A stretch of 46,150 nucleotides of DNA from Clostridiales bacterium (GCA_021202015.1 JAJQDV010000020.1:1-46150); one strand, 5' to 3'. Positions 23,735 through 34,007 are shown, numbered from the stretch's first letter. The notes: generated from the sequence alone by a model not told the origin. Program-made: numbers and translations.

Positions 23735-25408
23735 ATGAATACACAGAAATACAAAATCCCCTATTTTTTGCCGCCGGACATGGGGTATGACTGGGTAAAG
23801 AAAACGGAGATTGAGAAAGCCCCGATCTGGTGCAGCGTAGATCTGCGGGACGGCAACCAGTCGCTGATTGAGCCGATGGGACTGGAGGAGAAGATCGAGT
23901 TTTATCAGATGCTGGTTCACGTCGGATTTAAGATCATCGAGGTGGGATTCCCCGCGGCGTCCGAGACGGAGTATGAGTTCCTGCGCACCCTGATCGAGCG
24001 GGATATGATCCCGGACGATGTGACGATTCAGGTCTTGACGCAGGCGCGGGAGCATATTATAAAGAAGACTTTTGAGGCGATCAGGGGTGTAAAGCACGCG
24101 ATCGTCCATGTTTACAACTCCGTGTCCGTGGCGCAGCGCGAGCAGGTCTTTAAAAAAGACAAGGAGCAGATCAAGCAGATCGCCGTCGACGGCGCGATCC
24201 TGCTGAAGGAGCTTGCGGCGAAGGAGGATGGCGATATCACGTTTGAATACAGCCCGGAGAGTTTTACCGGGACGGAGATGGAGTATGCCCTGGAGGTGTG
24301 CAACGCCGTCCTGGACGTCTGGCAGCCGACACCGGATAAAAAGGCGACGATCAACCTTCCCGCCACGGTGGAGAACGGCATGCCGCATATTTTCGCGAAC
24401 CAGATCGAGTACATGCATAAGAATCTCAAATACCGGGATTCCGTCGTGATCTCCATCCATCCGCACAATGACCGTGGGACCGGCGTGGCGACGGCGGAGC
24501 TGGGGGTTCTGGCCGGTGCGGACCGTGTCGAGGGCACGCTGTTCGGGAACGGGGAGAGGACCGGGAATGTCGATATCGTCACGCTCGGCATGAATATGTT
24601 CTCCCATGGTTTTGACCCGCAGCTTGATTTTTCCGATATGAATTACCTCGCCACCACTTATGAGCGGCTGACGCAGATGCAGATTTCTCCGCGTCATCCC
24701 TACGCCGGACAGCTGGTGTTTACCGCGTTTTCCGGTTCCCATCAGGACGCGATCGCGAAGGGGCTTGCCTGCCGTCAGGAGCAGGAGAAAGAGATCTGGG
24801 ATGTTCCCTACCTGCCGATCGATCCGCAGGACGTCGGACGCACCTATGATTCGGATGTGATCCGGATCAACAGCCAGTCCGGCAAGGGCGGCGTGAGCTA
24901 TGTGCTGAAAAACCATTTCGGCCTGGTTCTCCCGGCAAAGATGCGGGAAGAGGTGGGCTACGCGGTAAAGCATGTCTCCGATGTGGAGCATAAGGAGCTT
25001 TCCCCGCAGAAGATCTACGAGATCTTCCGTTCCCGGTATTTTCTGTATCAGGACCACTTCTCTGTGAGGGAGACGCATTTCGAGCAGATCCAGGGTATCC
25101 GCGCGGAAGTGACGATCGAGTACAACGGAAAGACGGATATGGTGATCGCCTCCGGAAACGGCCGTCTCGACGCGGTCAGCAACGCGATCAAGCAATATTT
25201 TAATATCGCGTATAAGCTGCAGGTTTACGAGGAGCACGCGCTCTCGCAGGGTTCCTCCTCGCAGGCGGCATCCTATATCGGCATTCAGGGCGGTTCGGAT
25301 TCGCTGTACTGGGGCGTCGGCTTTGACGGCGACATTGTAAAAGCGTCGATTCACGCGCTGTCGGTGGCGGTGAATCACCTGCTCGATGATCTGTCAAAAA
25401 AAAACTGA
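23735..25408 (+). CDS. leuA: 2-isopropylmalate synthase
   Basis: First committed enzyme of leucine synthesis, condensing acetyl-CoA with 2-oxoisovalerate. The longer, yeast-like LeuA form (557 residues) is recognised from YFLPPDMGYDWVKKTEIEKAP at the start. DLRDGNQSL (metal and catalytic motif), HPHNDRGTG (metal ligands) and a C-terminal regulatory domain are complete. GGAG lies 10 bases upstream of the ATG. The gene ends in TCA AAA AAA AAC TGA: the nine-A run (25396-25404) is followed by an AraC DNA-binding domain open in the -1 frame, so slippage would extend the protein. The isomerase pairs that could act next in the pathway are at 3485-7244; no leuB is in the window. Confidence 0.95.
   Translation: MNTQKYKIPYFLPPDMGYDWVKKTEIEKAPIWCSVDLRDGNQSLIEPMGLEEKIEFYQMLVHVGFKIIEVGFPAASETEYEFLRTLIERDMIPDDVTIQVLTQAREHIIKKTFEAIRGVKHAIVHVYNSVSVAQREQVFKKDKEQIKQIAVDGAILLKELAAKEDGDITFEYSPESFTGTEMEYALEVCNAVLDVWQPTPDKKATINLPATVENGMPHIFANQIEYMHKNLKYRDSVVISIHPHNDRGTGVATAELGVLAGADRVEGTLFGNGERTGNVDIVTLGMNMFSHGFDPQLDFSDMNYLATTYERLTQMQISPRHPYAGQLVFTAFSGSHQDAIAKGLACRQEQEKEIWDVPYLPIDPQDVGRTYDSDVIRINSQSGKGGVSYVLKNHFGLVLPAKMREEVGYAVKHVSDVEHKELSPQKIYEIFRSRYFLYQDHFSVRETHFEQIQGIRAEVTIEYNGKTDMVIASGNGRLDAVSNAIKQYFNIAYKLQVYEEHALSQGSSSQAASYIGIQGGSDSLYWGVGFDGDIVKASIHALSVAVNHLLDDLSKKN
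25396..25404 (+). other. Nine-A run at the leuA stop (possible slippage site)
   Basis: The run precedes the leuA TGA by one base. In the -1 frame translation would continue through CTG AAT CTC GAT AAG CGG into the ATG of the AraC-type gene, with no stop between. Long A runs are known sites of polymerase and ribosome slippage, and also of sequencing error. Confidence 0.5.
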
Positions 25409-25422
25409 ATCTCGATAAGCGG

Positions 25423-25722
25423 ATGCAGGAGATCATGAATTATATCCAGACGCATTACCGGACGGTCACCTTAAAAGTCCTCGCGGAGGAGTTTTACCTC
25501 TCGGTTCCCTATCTCTCGAAATACATCCGGGAGAAAACAGGCCGGCCTTTCAGCGAGATTGTGACCGGGATCCGGATGCAGCATGCCTGCAGCCTGCTGA
25601 AAGCAAAGGGAATGACGATCGAACAGGTCGCCGAGGAGTCCGGTTATCCCAGCGTAGAGCATTTTAACCGCCAGTTTAAGCGGATTTACGGGATCACGCC
25701 GGCGGCTTACCGCAATCAGTAA
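25423..25722 (+). CDS. Stand-alone AraC-type DNA-binding domain
   Basis: A complete C-terminal AraC DNA-binding domain and nothing else (99 residues). It has two helix-turn-helix units, the first around VTLKVLAEEFYLSVPYLSKYIREKTG, the second around MTIEQVAEESGYPSVEHFNRQFKRIYGITPAAYR, which is the family signature. No sensor domain is present in its own frame. It starts 14 bases after the leuA stop, without a ribosome site; a second in-frame ATG at 25435 has AGGAG only 3 bases upstream. In the -1 frame it is continuous with leuA through the nine-A run, so it may be made as a LeuA fusion, as a coupled small regulator, or be a remnant. Confidence 0.85.
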   Translation: MQEIMNYIQTHYRTVTLKVLAEEFYLSVPYLSKYIREKTGRPFSEIVTGIRMQHACSLLKAKGMTIEQVAEESGYPSVEHFNRQFKRIYGITPAAYRNQ

Positions 25723-25753
25723 CCGATTTATATTCTTATAGGCTATAGGCGCG

Positions 25754-25778
25754 AGAATGCGCCAGGGCGCATTCTTTT
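25754..25778 (+). terminator. Terminator after the leuA-araC unit
   Basis: A 9-base stem AGAATGCGC/GCGCATTCT (25754-25762 and 25767-25775), loop CAGG, followed by TTTT (from 25775). The T run is short. Confidence 0.65.
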
Positions 25779-25866
25779 ACAAAAGATAATGTGCCGACAT
25801 ACTGATGTAAATGCCGAATGCAGTATCCATGTTTCGTAAAATGACAATAATTAAAGGATTTATCAT

Positions 25867-26688
25867 ATGATTGAAATAATAAAGTCTGTAATATTCGGAA
25901 TCGTAGAAGGTATCACCGAGTGGCTGCCGATCAGCAGCACCGGCCATATGATCCTGCTGGATGAATTTGTCACGCTGAACGTCAGCGACGAGTTCTGGGA
26001 TCTGTTTCTGGTCGTTATTCAGCTGGGAGCCATTCTCTCCGTCATCGTAATGTACTTTAAAAAGCTGGTGCCGCTATCCAGGCGGACGGAAGGGATCCGG
26101 ATTGACCGGAAAAAATGCAGCATGTGGCTGAAGATCATCGTAGCCTCGATCCCTGCTGCCGTCGTCGGACTTCTGTGGGACGATATTTTCACGGCGCTAT
26201 TCTATAATTATTTTACGGTTGCCGTCATGCTGATCATTGTCGGATTTGTATTTATTGTGGTGGAGAATTTTCTGCCCAGGCGCCGGAACGCTGTGGATTC
26301 TATCGACGATATTTCCTATGGAAAAGCGTTTGTGATCGGCCTGTGCCAGACGGTCGCCGCGGTGTTTCCCGGGACGTCGCGTTCCGGTTCCACCATTATC
26401 GGCGGACTGCTGCTCGGAATTTCACGGACGACGGCGGCCGAGTTTACATTTTTCCTCGCGATCCCGGCGATGGTCGGAGGCAGCGCGATCAAGCTGCTGA
26501 AATATGAGGGAAGCTTTACCTCCGAGGAGCTTCTGCTGCTGGGCGTGGGGACGCTGGTGGCATTTATCGTCTCCATCATCGCAATCAAATTCCTGATGAG
26601 TTATATCAAAAAGCATGATTTCACGGTGTTCGGGTGGTATCGGATCGCGCTGGGCGTGATCGTGCTTGCTTATTTTGCGCTGCGCTGA
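25867..26688 (+). CDS. uppP: Undecaprenyl-diphosphate phosphatase
   Basis: BacA/UppP recycles the lipid carrier of peptidoglycan synthesis by removing a phosphate from undecaprenyl pyrophosphate; the enzyme is in the cytoplasmic membrane, and overproduction gives bacitracin resistance. The two active-site motifs are present: GIVEGITEWLPISSTGHM near the N-terminus and PGTSRSGSTI in the middle. There are several hydrophobic segments, and 273 residues is normal. AAAGGA is 8 bases before the ATG. The next gene, addB, starts 12 bases after the stop. Confidence 0.96.
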   Translation: MIEIIKSVIFGIVEGITEWLPISSTGHMILLDEFVTLNVSDEFWDLFLVVIQLGAILSVIVMYFKKLVPLSRRTEGIRIDRKKCSMWLKIIVASIPAAVVGLLWDDIFTALFYNYFTVAVMLIIVGFVFIVVENFLPRRRNAVDSIDDISYGKAFVIGLCQTVAAVFPGTSRSGSTIIGGLLLGISRTTAAEFTFFLAIPAMVGGSAIKLLKYEGSFTSEELLLLGVGTLVAFIVSIIAIKFLMSYIKKHDFTVFGWYRIALGVIVLAYFALR

Positions 26689-26700
26689 AGAGAGGTTGCT

Positions 26701-29700
26701 ATGGCACTATATTTTCTATATGGGAATTCCGGAAACGGAAAATCAGAATATATCTACCAGAAAACAGCTGATATGGCAGAGCAGTCGCCGTATCAGCGTT
26801 ATTTCGTTATTGTGCCGGAGCAGTTTACCCTGCGTGCGCAGCAGAGCCTGGTCGCGCGCACGAAAAACCATGTTATTCTGAACGTCGACGTCGTGAGCTT
26901 TGAACGTCTGGCATACCGCGTTTTTGATGAACGCGGCATTCATCATACCGTGATGGAGGAGACGGGAAAGAGCCTTGTCCTGCGCCGGATCGTGGCGGAG
27001 AATGAACGAAATCTGTCGGTCTTAAAAGGGAATCTGACCCGGATGGGGTCTGTCGGCGAGTTGAAATCCATGATTTCCGAACTGATGCAGTATGGGATTT
27101 CCGCAGACGATCTGGAGGATTTTCTCCCGGAGTTAAAGGAGAGCAGTGCCCTGCGCCTGAAACTCGGTGATATTTTACATATTTACCGCTCCTTCGAGAA
27201 CTATCTGTCGGAGGGCTATGTGACGGCGGAACGGGTGCTTGAGGTGCTCTGCGACGCCGCCGCGGAATCCGCCCTGTTAAAGGACGCCGTTCTGATTTTT
27301 GACGGATTTACAGGTTTTACGCCGGTACAGATCAGGCTGCTCCGTGAACTGATGCTTTATGTAAAGGACATCTATGTCACGGTAACGCTGGATACGCGGG
27401 AAGTTTTGTACGGCCGCCATCGTCCGGCACAGATGCAGGAGCTGTTCTATATGAGCCATAAGATGGTAAACGCGCTGGTGTCCGCGGCGGAGGATACCGG
27501 TTTTGAGATTGCGGATCCCCGGCAGATCGACTCCTGTGAAAAGAGCCGGTTTGGCGGAAATCCGGTTCTCGCTCATCTGGAACAGAATCTTTTCCGTGTA
27601 CACAGCATGGATTATGCAGAAGAATGCGGTTTTCATCTGAATCTTTATTCCCTCTCTTCTCCGAAGGAGGAGCTGCATTTTGCCGCCGCGACGATTCAGG
27701 CGCTCGTGCGGGAAAAGGGTTACCGCTATCGGGATTTTGCCATCGTCAGCGGCAATGTTGAGACTTATGCGAAATATGCGGATTCCGTTTTTTCTGTCTG
27801 TGAGCTTCCGTATTTTACGGATATGAAACAGACTATTCTCTATCATCCGCTGATCGAGCTGATCCGAGCGGCCATGGAGATGGCGGAGAGGGATTTTTCA
27901 TGTGAGAGCGTGTTCCGTTATCTGCGCACAGGGCTGTGCGGATTTTCTCCGGAGGAGGCGGATCTGCTGGAAAACTACTGTATCGAAAGAGGGATTCGCG
28001 GTCTTAAAAAATGGCGGAAACGCTTTCTGAAACCCTCCTCCCGCCACGGAAGGATCCGGCCGGATGTGGAAGCTTTGCAGGACGAGCTTACGGAACTGAA
28101 CCATCTGCGGGAGCGGCTGTGCGGACAGGTTTTATCCTTTACAGAATCATTTCAGAAGAAGGACGCCTCCGTAAAGGAGCGGACCGAGGCGCTCTATCAG
28201 CTCCTTTGTGACCTGAAGACGGAGGATCAGCTTCGCGCAAAACAGGCGGAGTTTGAAGAAAACGGGGAGGAACGGCCTGCCTCGATCTACCGCCAGATTT
28301 ATAAGATCGTGATCGACCTCTTTGACAAGATGGTGAATCTTCTCGGGGAGGAAAACCTTTCGATCGCCGATTATGCCGATGTCCTGGAGGCCGGATTGTC
28401 CTCCGCGAGAGTCGGTTCCATACCGCAGGGGAACGACTGTGTGATCATGGGCGATATCGAGCGTACAAGGCTGGACGGGATCCGGGTATTATTTTTCCTC
28501 GGAGTGAATGACGGCGTGATCCCGAAAAGATCACAGCGGGGTAGCCTTCTGTCCCCATACGATCGTGAGGTGATGGAGGCGCATGAACTTGAACTGGCGC
28601 CCGGAGAACGGGAACAGGTGTTTCTGCAGCGTTTTTACCTCTATATGAATCTGACGAAACCGTCTGACGCGCTGTATCTGACCTGGGCGCGGATGGACGG
28701 GGAGGGGAAGGCGGCGCGGCCATCCTATCTGGTCGGTGTGATGCAGAAGCTGTTCCCGAAGCTTAAGATCCATGAGCTGGAAACCGGCGGCTTTCCGTCC
28801 GCTGTTTCGCCGAAGAGCGGCGAGGAAGCCTATGCGGCGGGGCTGATGCGGCTGGATGGTGTTTTAAAATGGAAAAACCTGCAGGAATGGAAAGCCCTGC
28901 ACCAATGGTTCCTGCAGCAGCCGGAATGGATGCCGGTGATACGGAATCTCTTTGACGCTCATTTTAAAAACTATCAGGGAGAATATCTGGAGGCGGAGCT
29001 GGCGCAGCTTCTGTACGGTACGGTCTTGCTGAATTCCGTCACCCGTCTCGAACTGTTCGCAAAGTGCGCTTATGCACATTTTCTGGAATACGGCCTGAAG
29101 CTGGCGGATCGGAAAGAGTTTACGTTTGAAAGTCTGGATATGGGCACCATGTTCCATTCGATTTTACAGAAATATTGTGTTTCTCTTGAAAAAACGTATG
29201 ATTGGGATTCCGTTACGAACCAGCAGCAGGAGGAACTGCTGCGGCAGGCGATGGAGGAAGCGGTTCTGGAAATGCCGAATGAATCTCTGCTCGAATCCTC
29301 ACGGAGTGCCTATGTGCTGGAACGCATTTACCGGATCATGCGCCGGAGTATCTCCGTAATGACGGAACAGATCCGGCGCGGCGATTTCCGGCCGGACGGT
29401 TATGAAGTGGAGTTCTCACAGGTGAGCGAACTGAGTTCGCAGACGCTGATGCGGACGGTCGGCACGGTGGACCGCATGGATGTTTACGAGAACGAGGAAA
29501 AGATCTATGTAAAGGTGGTCGATTACAAGTCCGGCGTCACGAAGCTTCAGCTTTTATCCCTCTATTACGGGATGCAGCTTCAGCTCGTCGTTTATCTGGA
29601 TGCCGCGATGGAAGCGCTGAAACAGCAGCATCCCGGGAAGGAGATCGTGCCGGCCGGCATCCTGTATTTCCGCCTGGACGACCCGATGATCGAGGGGGAT

Positions 29701-30144
29701 GGGAGCAGCGACGAGGAGATCTTTCAGGCGATTCTTTCGGACATGCGCCCGAACGGACTGGTAAATACGGATCCGGAGGCCTGGCTGCATATGGACCGTG
29801 ATCTTTTGGAAAACCGAAAGTCTTCCGTTGTGCCGATCACGCTGAAAAAGGATCTCACGATCGGCAAAACAGGGACATCCGCGGCCTCGACAGAGGATTT
29901 CAATCAATTACGGGAATATGTCAGCGGTGTGATCGATTCTGCAGCGAGGGATATTCTGGGCGGAGATATCCGTGTGAAGCCTTACCGGCTGGGCGATCGG
30001 ACAGGCTGTGATTATTGCGGTTTCCGGGGCGTGTGCGGGTTTGACCGGCGTATACCGGGTTACGGATTTAAGGACGAGCCGGATCTGAAGGATGAAGAAG
30101 TCTGGGAAAGGATCCGGAAAAAAGGATCAGACCCCGGTAAATAA
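26701..30144 (+). CDS. addB: ATP-dependent helicase/nuclease subunit B
   Basis: AddB with AddA forms the RecBCD-like helicase-nuclease that resects double-strand breaks at Chi-like sites. The Walker A motif GNSGNGKS is at residues 8-15. The C-terminal nuclease domain is held by an Fe-S cluster with Cys789 (AKCAYAHFLEYGL), Cys1103, Cys1106 and Cys1112 (CDYCGFRGVC), and contains the RecB-type VVDYKSG. At 1147 residues it has the normal length. The ATG follows GAGAGG. It lies 65 bases upstream of addA, in the usual order. Confidence 0.97.
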   Translation: MALYFLYGNSGNGKSEYIYQKTADMAEQSPYQRYFVIVPEQFTLRAQQSLVARTKNHVILNVDVVSFERLAYRVFDERGIHHTVMEETGKSLVLRRIVAENERNLSVLKGNLTRMGSVGELKSMISELMQYGISADDLEDFLPELKESSALRLKLGDILHIYRSFENYLSEGYVTAERVLEVLCDAAAESALLKDAVLIFDGFTGFTPVQIRLLRELMLYVKDIYVTVTLDTREVLYGRHRPAQMQELFYMSHKMVNALVSAAEDTGFEIADPRQIDSCEKSRFGGNPVLAHLEQNLFRVHSMDYAEECGFHLNLYSLSSPKEELHFAAATIQALVREKGYRYRDFAIVSGNVETYAKYADSVFSVCELPYFTDMKQTILYHPLIELIRAAMEMAERDFSCESVFRYLRTGLCGFSPEEADLLENYCIERGIRGLKKWRKRFLKPSSRHGRIRPDVEALQDELTELNHLRERLCGQVLSFTESFQKKDASVKERTEALYQLLCDLKTEDQLRAKQAEFEENGEERPASIYRQIYKIVIDLFDKMVNLLGEENLSIADYADVLEAGLSSARVGSIPQGNDCVIMGDIERTRLDGIRVLFFLGVNDGVIPKRSQRGSLLSPYDREVMEAHELELAPGEREQVFLQRFYLYMNLTKPSDALYLTWARMDGEGKAARPSYLVGVMQKLFPKLKIHELETGGFPSAVSPKSGEEAYAAGLMRLDGVLKWKNLQEWKALHQWFLQQPEWMPVIRNLFDAHFKNYQGEYLEAELAQLLYGTVLLNSVTRLELFAKCAYAHFLEYGLKLADRKEFTFESLDMGTMFHSILQKYCVSLEKTYDWDSVTNQQQEELLRQAMEEAVLEMPNESLLESSRSAYVLERIYRIMRRSISVMTEQIRRGDFRPDGYEVEFSQVSELSSQTLMRTVGTVDRMDVYENEEKIYVKVVDYKSGVTKLQLLSLYYGMQLQLVVYLDAAMEALKQQHPGKEIVPAGILYFRLDDPMIEGDGSSDEEIFQAILSDMRPNGLVNTDPEAWLHMDRDLLENRKSSVVPITLKKDLTIGKTGTSAASTEDFNQLREYVSGVIDSAARDILGGDIRVKPYRLGDRTGCDYCGFRGVCGFDRRIPGYGFKDEPDLKDEEVWERIRKKGSDPGK

Positions 30145-30209
30145 ATATAAACTTTATTAAATTTTTATAAATTAATAGAATTTAGAAACTCCGGGAGAAA
30201 GGACAGAAT

Positions 30210-33200
30210 GTGATGACAGCATCCGTACAACCTGAACAGGAAAAAACCGAACAGCCCACGCTTACCTGGACGCCGGATCAGCAGAAAGTGATCAGCCTGC
30301 GCGGCCGCAGCCTGCTCGTCTCAGCCGCCGCGGGATCCGGCAAGACGGCGGTGCTGGTGCAGCGGATCATCTCGATGATCACCGATCCAGAGCATCCGAT
30401 CGATGTAGATGAGCTTCTCGTGGTGACATTTACGAATGCAGCCGCAGCCCAGATGCGGGAGCGCATTTTAGACGCGATCGAGACAGCGGCGGACGCCGAT
30501 CCGGCGAACATCCAACTTCAGAGGCAGAGGACTCTGATCCACAATGCGCAGATTACCACGATCGACAGCTTCTGCCTGCATGTGGTAAAGAACCATTTTC
30601 ATCGGATTTCTCTGGAGCCGGGCTTCCGCATCGCGGATGAGGGAGAGCTGACGCTGCTCCGTGAGGATGTCTGCGACGCAGTGCTTGAGCGCTATTATCA
30701 GGAGCGGGATCCGGCGTTCCTGCGCTTCGCGGAAGGCTACGCGGGCGCGAAAAGCGACCGGCCGCTGCTTGACATGATCCTTCGCCTGTATGATTATTCC
30801 AGGAGTTATCCCTGGCCGGACGAATGGCTGGCGTCCTGTGCCGGTCAGTATGAGGCGGCGGATCTGGCCGCGTTGGAGAAAAAGAAATGGGTGCGTGATT
30901 TCCCGGACTACCTGCGGGTTCGGGTGGAAGAGATGATCCACCGGTATCGGGATGCATACGCTCTTACGCTGGAGGAGGACGGGCCGCAGCATTATGAGGG
31001 CGTGGTGCGGGATGATCTGAGGCAGCTGGAAAAACTGCTTGAGACAAACACTGAAAATAATGTTTCTGAGTCAGACAGATTTTCGGCCGTGGCTGGAGGG
31101 CATTTGAAGCTTCTTCGCTGGCAGGACGCCCTGCGCGGCATTCATTTCAAAACGCTCCCGGTGAATCGAAAATACGCGGGCAGCGAGGAGAAAAAGGACG
31201 CGGTAAAGTCTGCCCGTGACCGGATGAAGAAGGAGATCCGGAATTTTACCGATAAATATTTTTCCTCGGACATGCAGGAACAGCTGAAAGTGATGCAGAA
31301 GACCGGCGCCATGGTTCAGACGCTTACAGATTTGACCAAAGTATTTTCCAATGCGTTTGCGGAGGAGAAAGCAAAAAAGAATATTCTTGATTTTTCGGAC
31401 ATCGAGCATTTCGCACTGAATATTCTGGTAGATTCGAAGACGAAACAGCCGACGGAGACCGCAGCGGAGTACAGGGCGCGTTTCCGGGAGGTCATGATCG
31501 ATGAGTACCAGGACAGCAACTATGTCCAGGAAGCGCTGCTGACCGCGGTTTCCGGCATTCCGGAGCACCATGAGAATATGTTCATGGTGGGAGACGTCAA
31601 ACAGAGTATCTACCGGTTCCGGCTGGCGAGACCGGAGCTGTTTATGCAGAAATATGACACCTTTTCTCTTGCGGAGAGCCGGACGCAGCGGATCGACCTG
31701 CACCGGAACTTCCGAAGCCGGGAGGAGATCATCTCCGCCGTAAACGACGTCTTCGGGCGGATCATGGGACGGGATCTCGGAAATGTGGAGTACGACGCGA
31801 AAGCCGCCCTGTACGGAAAAGAAGCAGCATCGCTCCCGGAAAATCCTGCAGCTGATCACGATTCTGCAGCGGGATCCTCGACAGCTGAAAATCCGTACAA
31901 CATGGAATGTCTCCTTGTCGAGCCGGATCCCCTTGGACAGGACAATCGCCTTACGGAGGCACGGGTGATCGCGCAGCGTATCCGAAAACTGGTTTCCGAA
32001 CAGCAGATGCCCGGATGCAGCTACCGGGATATCGTGATCCTGCTCCGCTCTCTTTCCGGCTGGTCGGACGCGTTTGTGACCGCCTTTGAGCAGGAGGGAA
32101 TTCCGCTTCTGGTGTCCTCCCGGACGGGATATTTTTCCGCGCAGGAGGTGCAGGTTGTCCTCGCGATGTTACGGGCTATTGATAATCCGCGTCAGGATCT
32201 GCCGCTTGTGACAGTGATAAAATCTCCAATCGGGAATTTTTCCGACGAAGATCTGGCACGAATCCGTACGGTCAGCGCGAATCAGCCTTTTCTTGCGTGT
32301 ATGGAGGAAATTGCCGGAGAAAAAACAGACGCAGAGTTTAGAAATACAAATCCTGAATTGTATAACAGGGTTCTCCGTTTTCGGAATCTGCTGAATTCCT
32401 TCCGGGAGCGCATGCCGTACACGCCCATTCACCTTCTCATTCAGCAGATTTACGATGAAACAGGCTATCGTAATTATGTTACCGCGCTGCCGGCCGGGGA
32501 ACAGCGCCGGGCAAATCTCGATATGCTGCTGGAAAAAGCGATCGCCTATGAGCAGACCAGCTACCACGGCCTGTTTCATTTTATTCGTTACATCGACCGC
32601 CTGATGAAATACGATGTGGATTACGGGGAAGCGGAGACCGTCAGCGAGCAGGAGAACGCGGTTCGCCTGATGACGATTCACAAGAGCAAGGGTCTGGAAT
32701 TTCCGATCGTCTTTGCGGCCGGGATGGGAAAATCGTTTAATATGACGGACGCGAACAGCAGCATGATCTTTCATCCGGAGTACGGTGTGGGTCTGAAACT
32801 GGCTGACGCGGAGCGGAGACTGAAAACGGACACGCTGATCCGCCGGATTTTTTCGATTGAGACAAAAAAGGAAAATCTGGGCGAAGAGCTGCGTGTGCTG
32901 TATGTCGCCATGACCCGCGCGGAAAAGAAGCTGATCCTGACCGGCATGAGACCGAAGAAGGATGCCGAAGAACGGCTGTTTACGGAGGATTTTGAGAAAC
33001 TGGATTTCAGTACCCGGATGGATGCGCGCTGTCCCTGGGACTGGGTGCTTCCGGCGCTTGCCTCTTACGGTGACCGCTATCCTCTGCAGATCATCGATCT
33101 GGAAAACCGGGTGGAGAGCGAACAGGAAAAACAGTCCGAAATTATTACAAAGAAAAAAGCATTGGAAAAAGAACTGGAACAGATCGATGCGAACGTATAC

Positions 33201-33953
33201 GCAGAAGTGGAAGAGCGGCTTTCCTGGCAGTATCCGTATGAGCAAAGCGAGGTTCAAAAGCAGAAGGTGTCTGTTTCCGAAATTAAGCATCGCGCGATGG
33301 AGGACGCGAGAGACCTGCTTGAGGAGGACGGCGGACAGAATCTGTTCCGGGAAGAGATCCCGATTCCCTATATTCCGAAATTTGTACAGGAGCAGGAGGA
33401 GAACCGGGGAGCGCTGCGCGGAACGGCGTTTCACCGTTTCCTGGAATGTCTGGATTTCGCAGATCCGGCCTGGGAAAATATAGCAAAGAGCGGCAGAAGA
33501 GAAGCGGTATCTGAATTAAAGAATTATATGAGCCGACTGCTGACTTCCGGCCGGATGGAAGAAAGTGAGATCGCGCTGCTGAACGCTGAAAAAATTGCCG
33601 CGTTTTTGTCCACGGAGACGGCTGTTCGGATGATGGTGAGTGCAAGACGGAATCAGCTAACAAAGGAACAGCCTTTTGTGATGTCGCTTCCCGCCTCCTG
33701 CATCTGGAATGAGACGGAATCAGAAGAGCCTGTGCTCGTGCAGGGTATCATTGATGTCTTCTGGGAGGAGGAAGACGGTATCGTTCTTCTGGATTATAAG
33801 ACGGATCGGGTTCAGACGCCTCAGGAGCTGGTGCTGCGTTACAGGGAGCAGCTACGGCTCTACGCGGAGGCACTGAACCGCCGTTTTGAGCCGAAGAGGG
33901 TGAAGGAAATATTGATGTATTCGTTTCGGCTGGATCAGGTGATTTCGATTTGA
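30210..33953 (+). CDS. addA: ATP-dependent helicase/nuclease subunit A
   Basis: UvrD-family helicase fused to a RecB-type nuclease, partner of AddB. Walker A AAAGSGKT is at residues 39-46; VMIDEYQDSN (Walker B) and RLMTIHKSKGLEFPIVFAAG are standard helicase motifs. The C-terminal GIIDVFWEEEDGIVLLDYKTDR holds the nuclease residues. Length about 1247 is normal. GTG 30210 or the following ATG 30213 is the start; AAAGGA at 30198-30203 serves both. Confidence 0.97.
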   Translation: MMTASVQPEQEKTEQPTLTWTPDQQKVISLRGRSLLVSAAAGSGKTAVLVQRIISMITDPEHPIDVDELLVVTFTNAAAAQMRERILDAIETAADADPANIQLQRQRTLIHNAQITTIDSFCLHVVKNHFHRISLEPGFRIADEGELTLLREDVCDAVLERYYQERDPAFLRFAEGYAGAKSDRPLLDMILRLYDYSRSYPWPDEWLASCAGQYEAADLAALEKKKWVRDFPDYLRVRVEEMIHRYRDAYALTLEEDGPQHYEGVVRDDLRQLEKLLETNTENNVSESDRFSAVAGGHLKLLRWQDALRGIHFKTLPVNRKYAGSEEKKDAVKSARDRMKKEIRNFTDKYFSSDMQEQLKVMQKTGAMVQTLTDLTKVFSNAFAEEKAKKNILDFSDIEHFALNILVDSKTKQPTETAAEYRARFREVMIDEYQDSNYVQEALLTAVSGIPEHHENMFMVGDVKQSIYRFRLARPELFMQKYDTFSLAESRTQRIDLHRNFRSREEIISAVNDVFGRIMGRDLGNVEYDAKAALYGKEAASLPENPAADHDSAAGSSTAENPYNMECLLVEPDPLGQDNRLTEARVIAQRIRKLVSEQQMPGCSYRDIVILLRSLSGWSDAFVTAFEQEGIPLLVSSRTGYFSAQEVQVVLAMLRAIDNPRQDLPLVTVIKSPIGNFSDEDLARIRTVSANQPFLACMEEIAGEKTDAEFRNTNPELYNRVLRFRNLLNSFRERMPYTPIHLLIQQIYDETGYRNYVTALPAGEQRRANLDMLLEKAIAYEQTSYHGLFHFIRYIDRLMKYDVDYGEAETVSEQENAVRLMTIHKSKGLEFPIVFAAGMGKSFNMTDANSSMIFHPEYGVGLKLADAERRLKTDTLIRRIFSIETKKENLGEELRVLYVAMTRAEKKLILTGMRPKKDAEERLFTEDFEKLDFSTRMDARCPWDWVLPALASYGDRYPLQIIDLENRVESEQEKQSEIITKKKALEKELEQIDANVYAEVEERLSWQYPYEQSEVQKQKVSVSEIKHRAMEDARDLLEEDGGQNLFREEIPIPYIPKFVQEQEENRGALRGTAFHRFLECLDFADPAWENIAKSGRREAVSELKNYMSRLLTSGRMEESEIALLNAEKIAAFLSTETAVRMMVSARRNQLTKEQPFVMSLPASCIWNETESEEPVLVQGIIDVFWEEEDGIVLLDYKTDRVQTPQELVLRYREQLRLYAEALNRRFEPKRVKEILMYSFRLDQVISI

Positions 33954-34007
33954 GAAAAATCGTAAATATTTTCTTAGGAAGATTTTCGAAATGGGAGGAT
34001 ACAGGAC

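Noticed and set aside
23651..25378. Minus-strand open frame of 575 codons opposite leuA
   Set aside because: Shadow of the conserved leuA coding sequence; no family features or ribosome site.
32169..33434. Minus-strand open frame of 421 codons opposite addA
   Set aside because: Antisense shadow of the helicase-nuclease gene.
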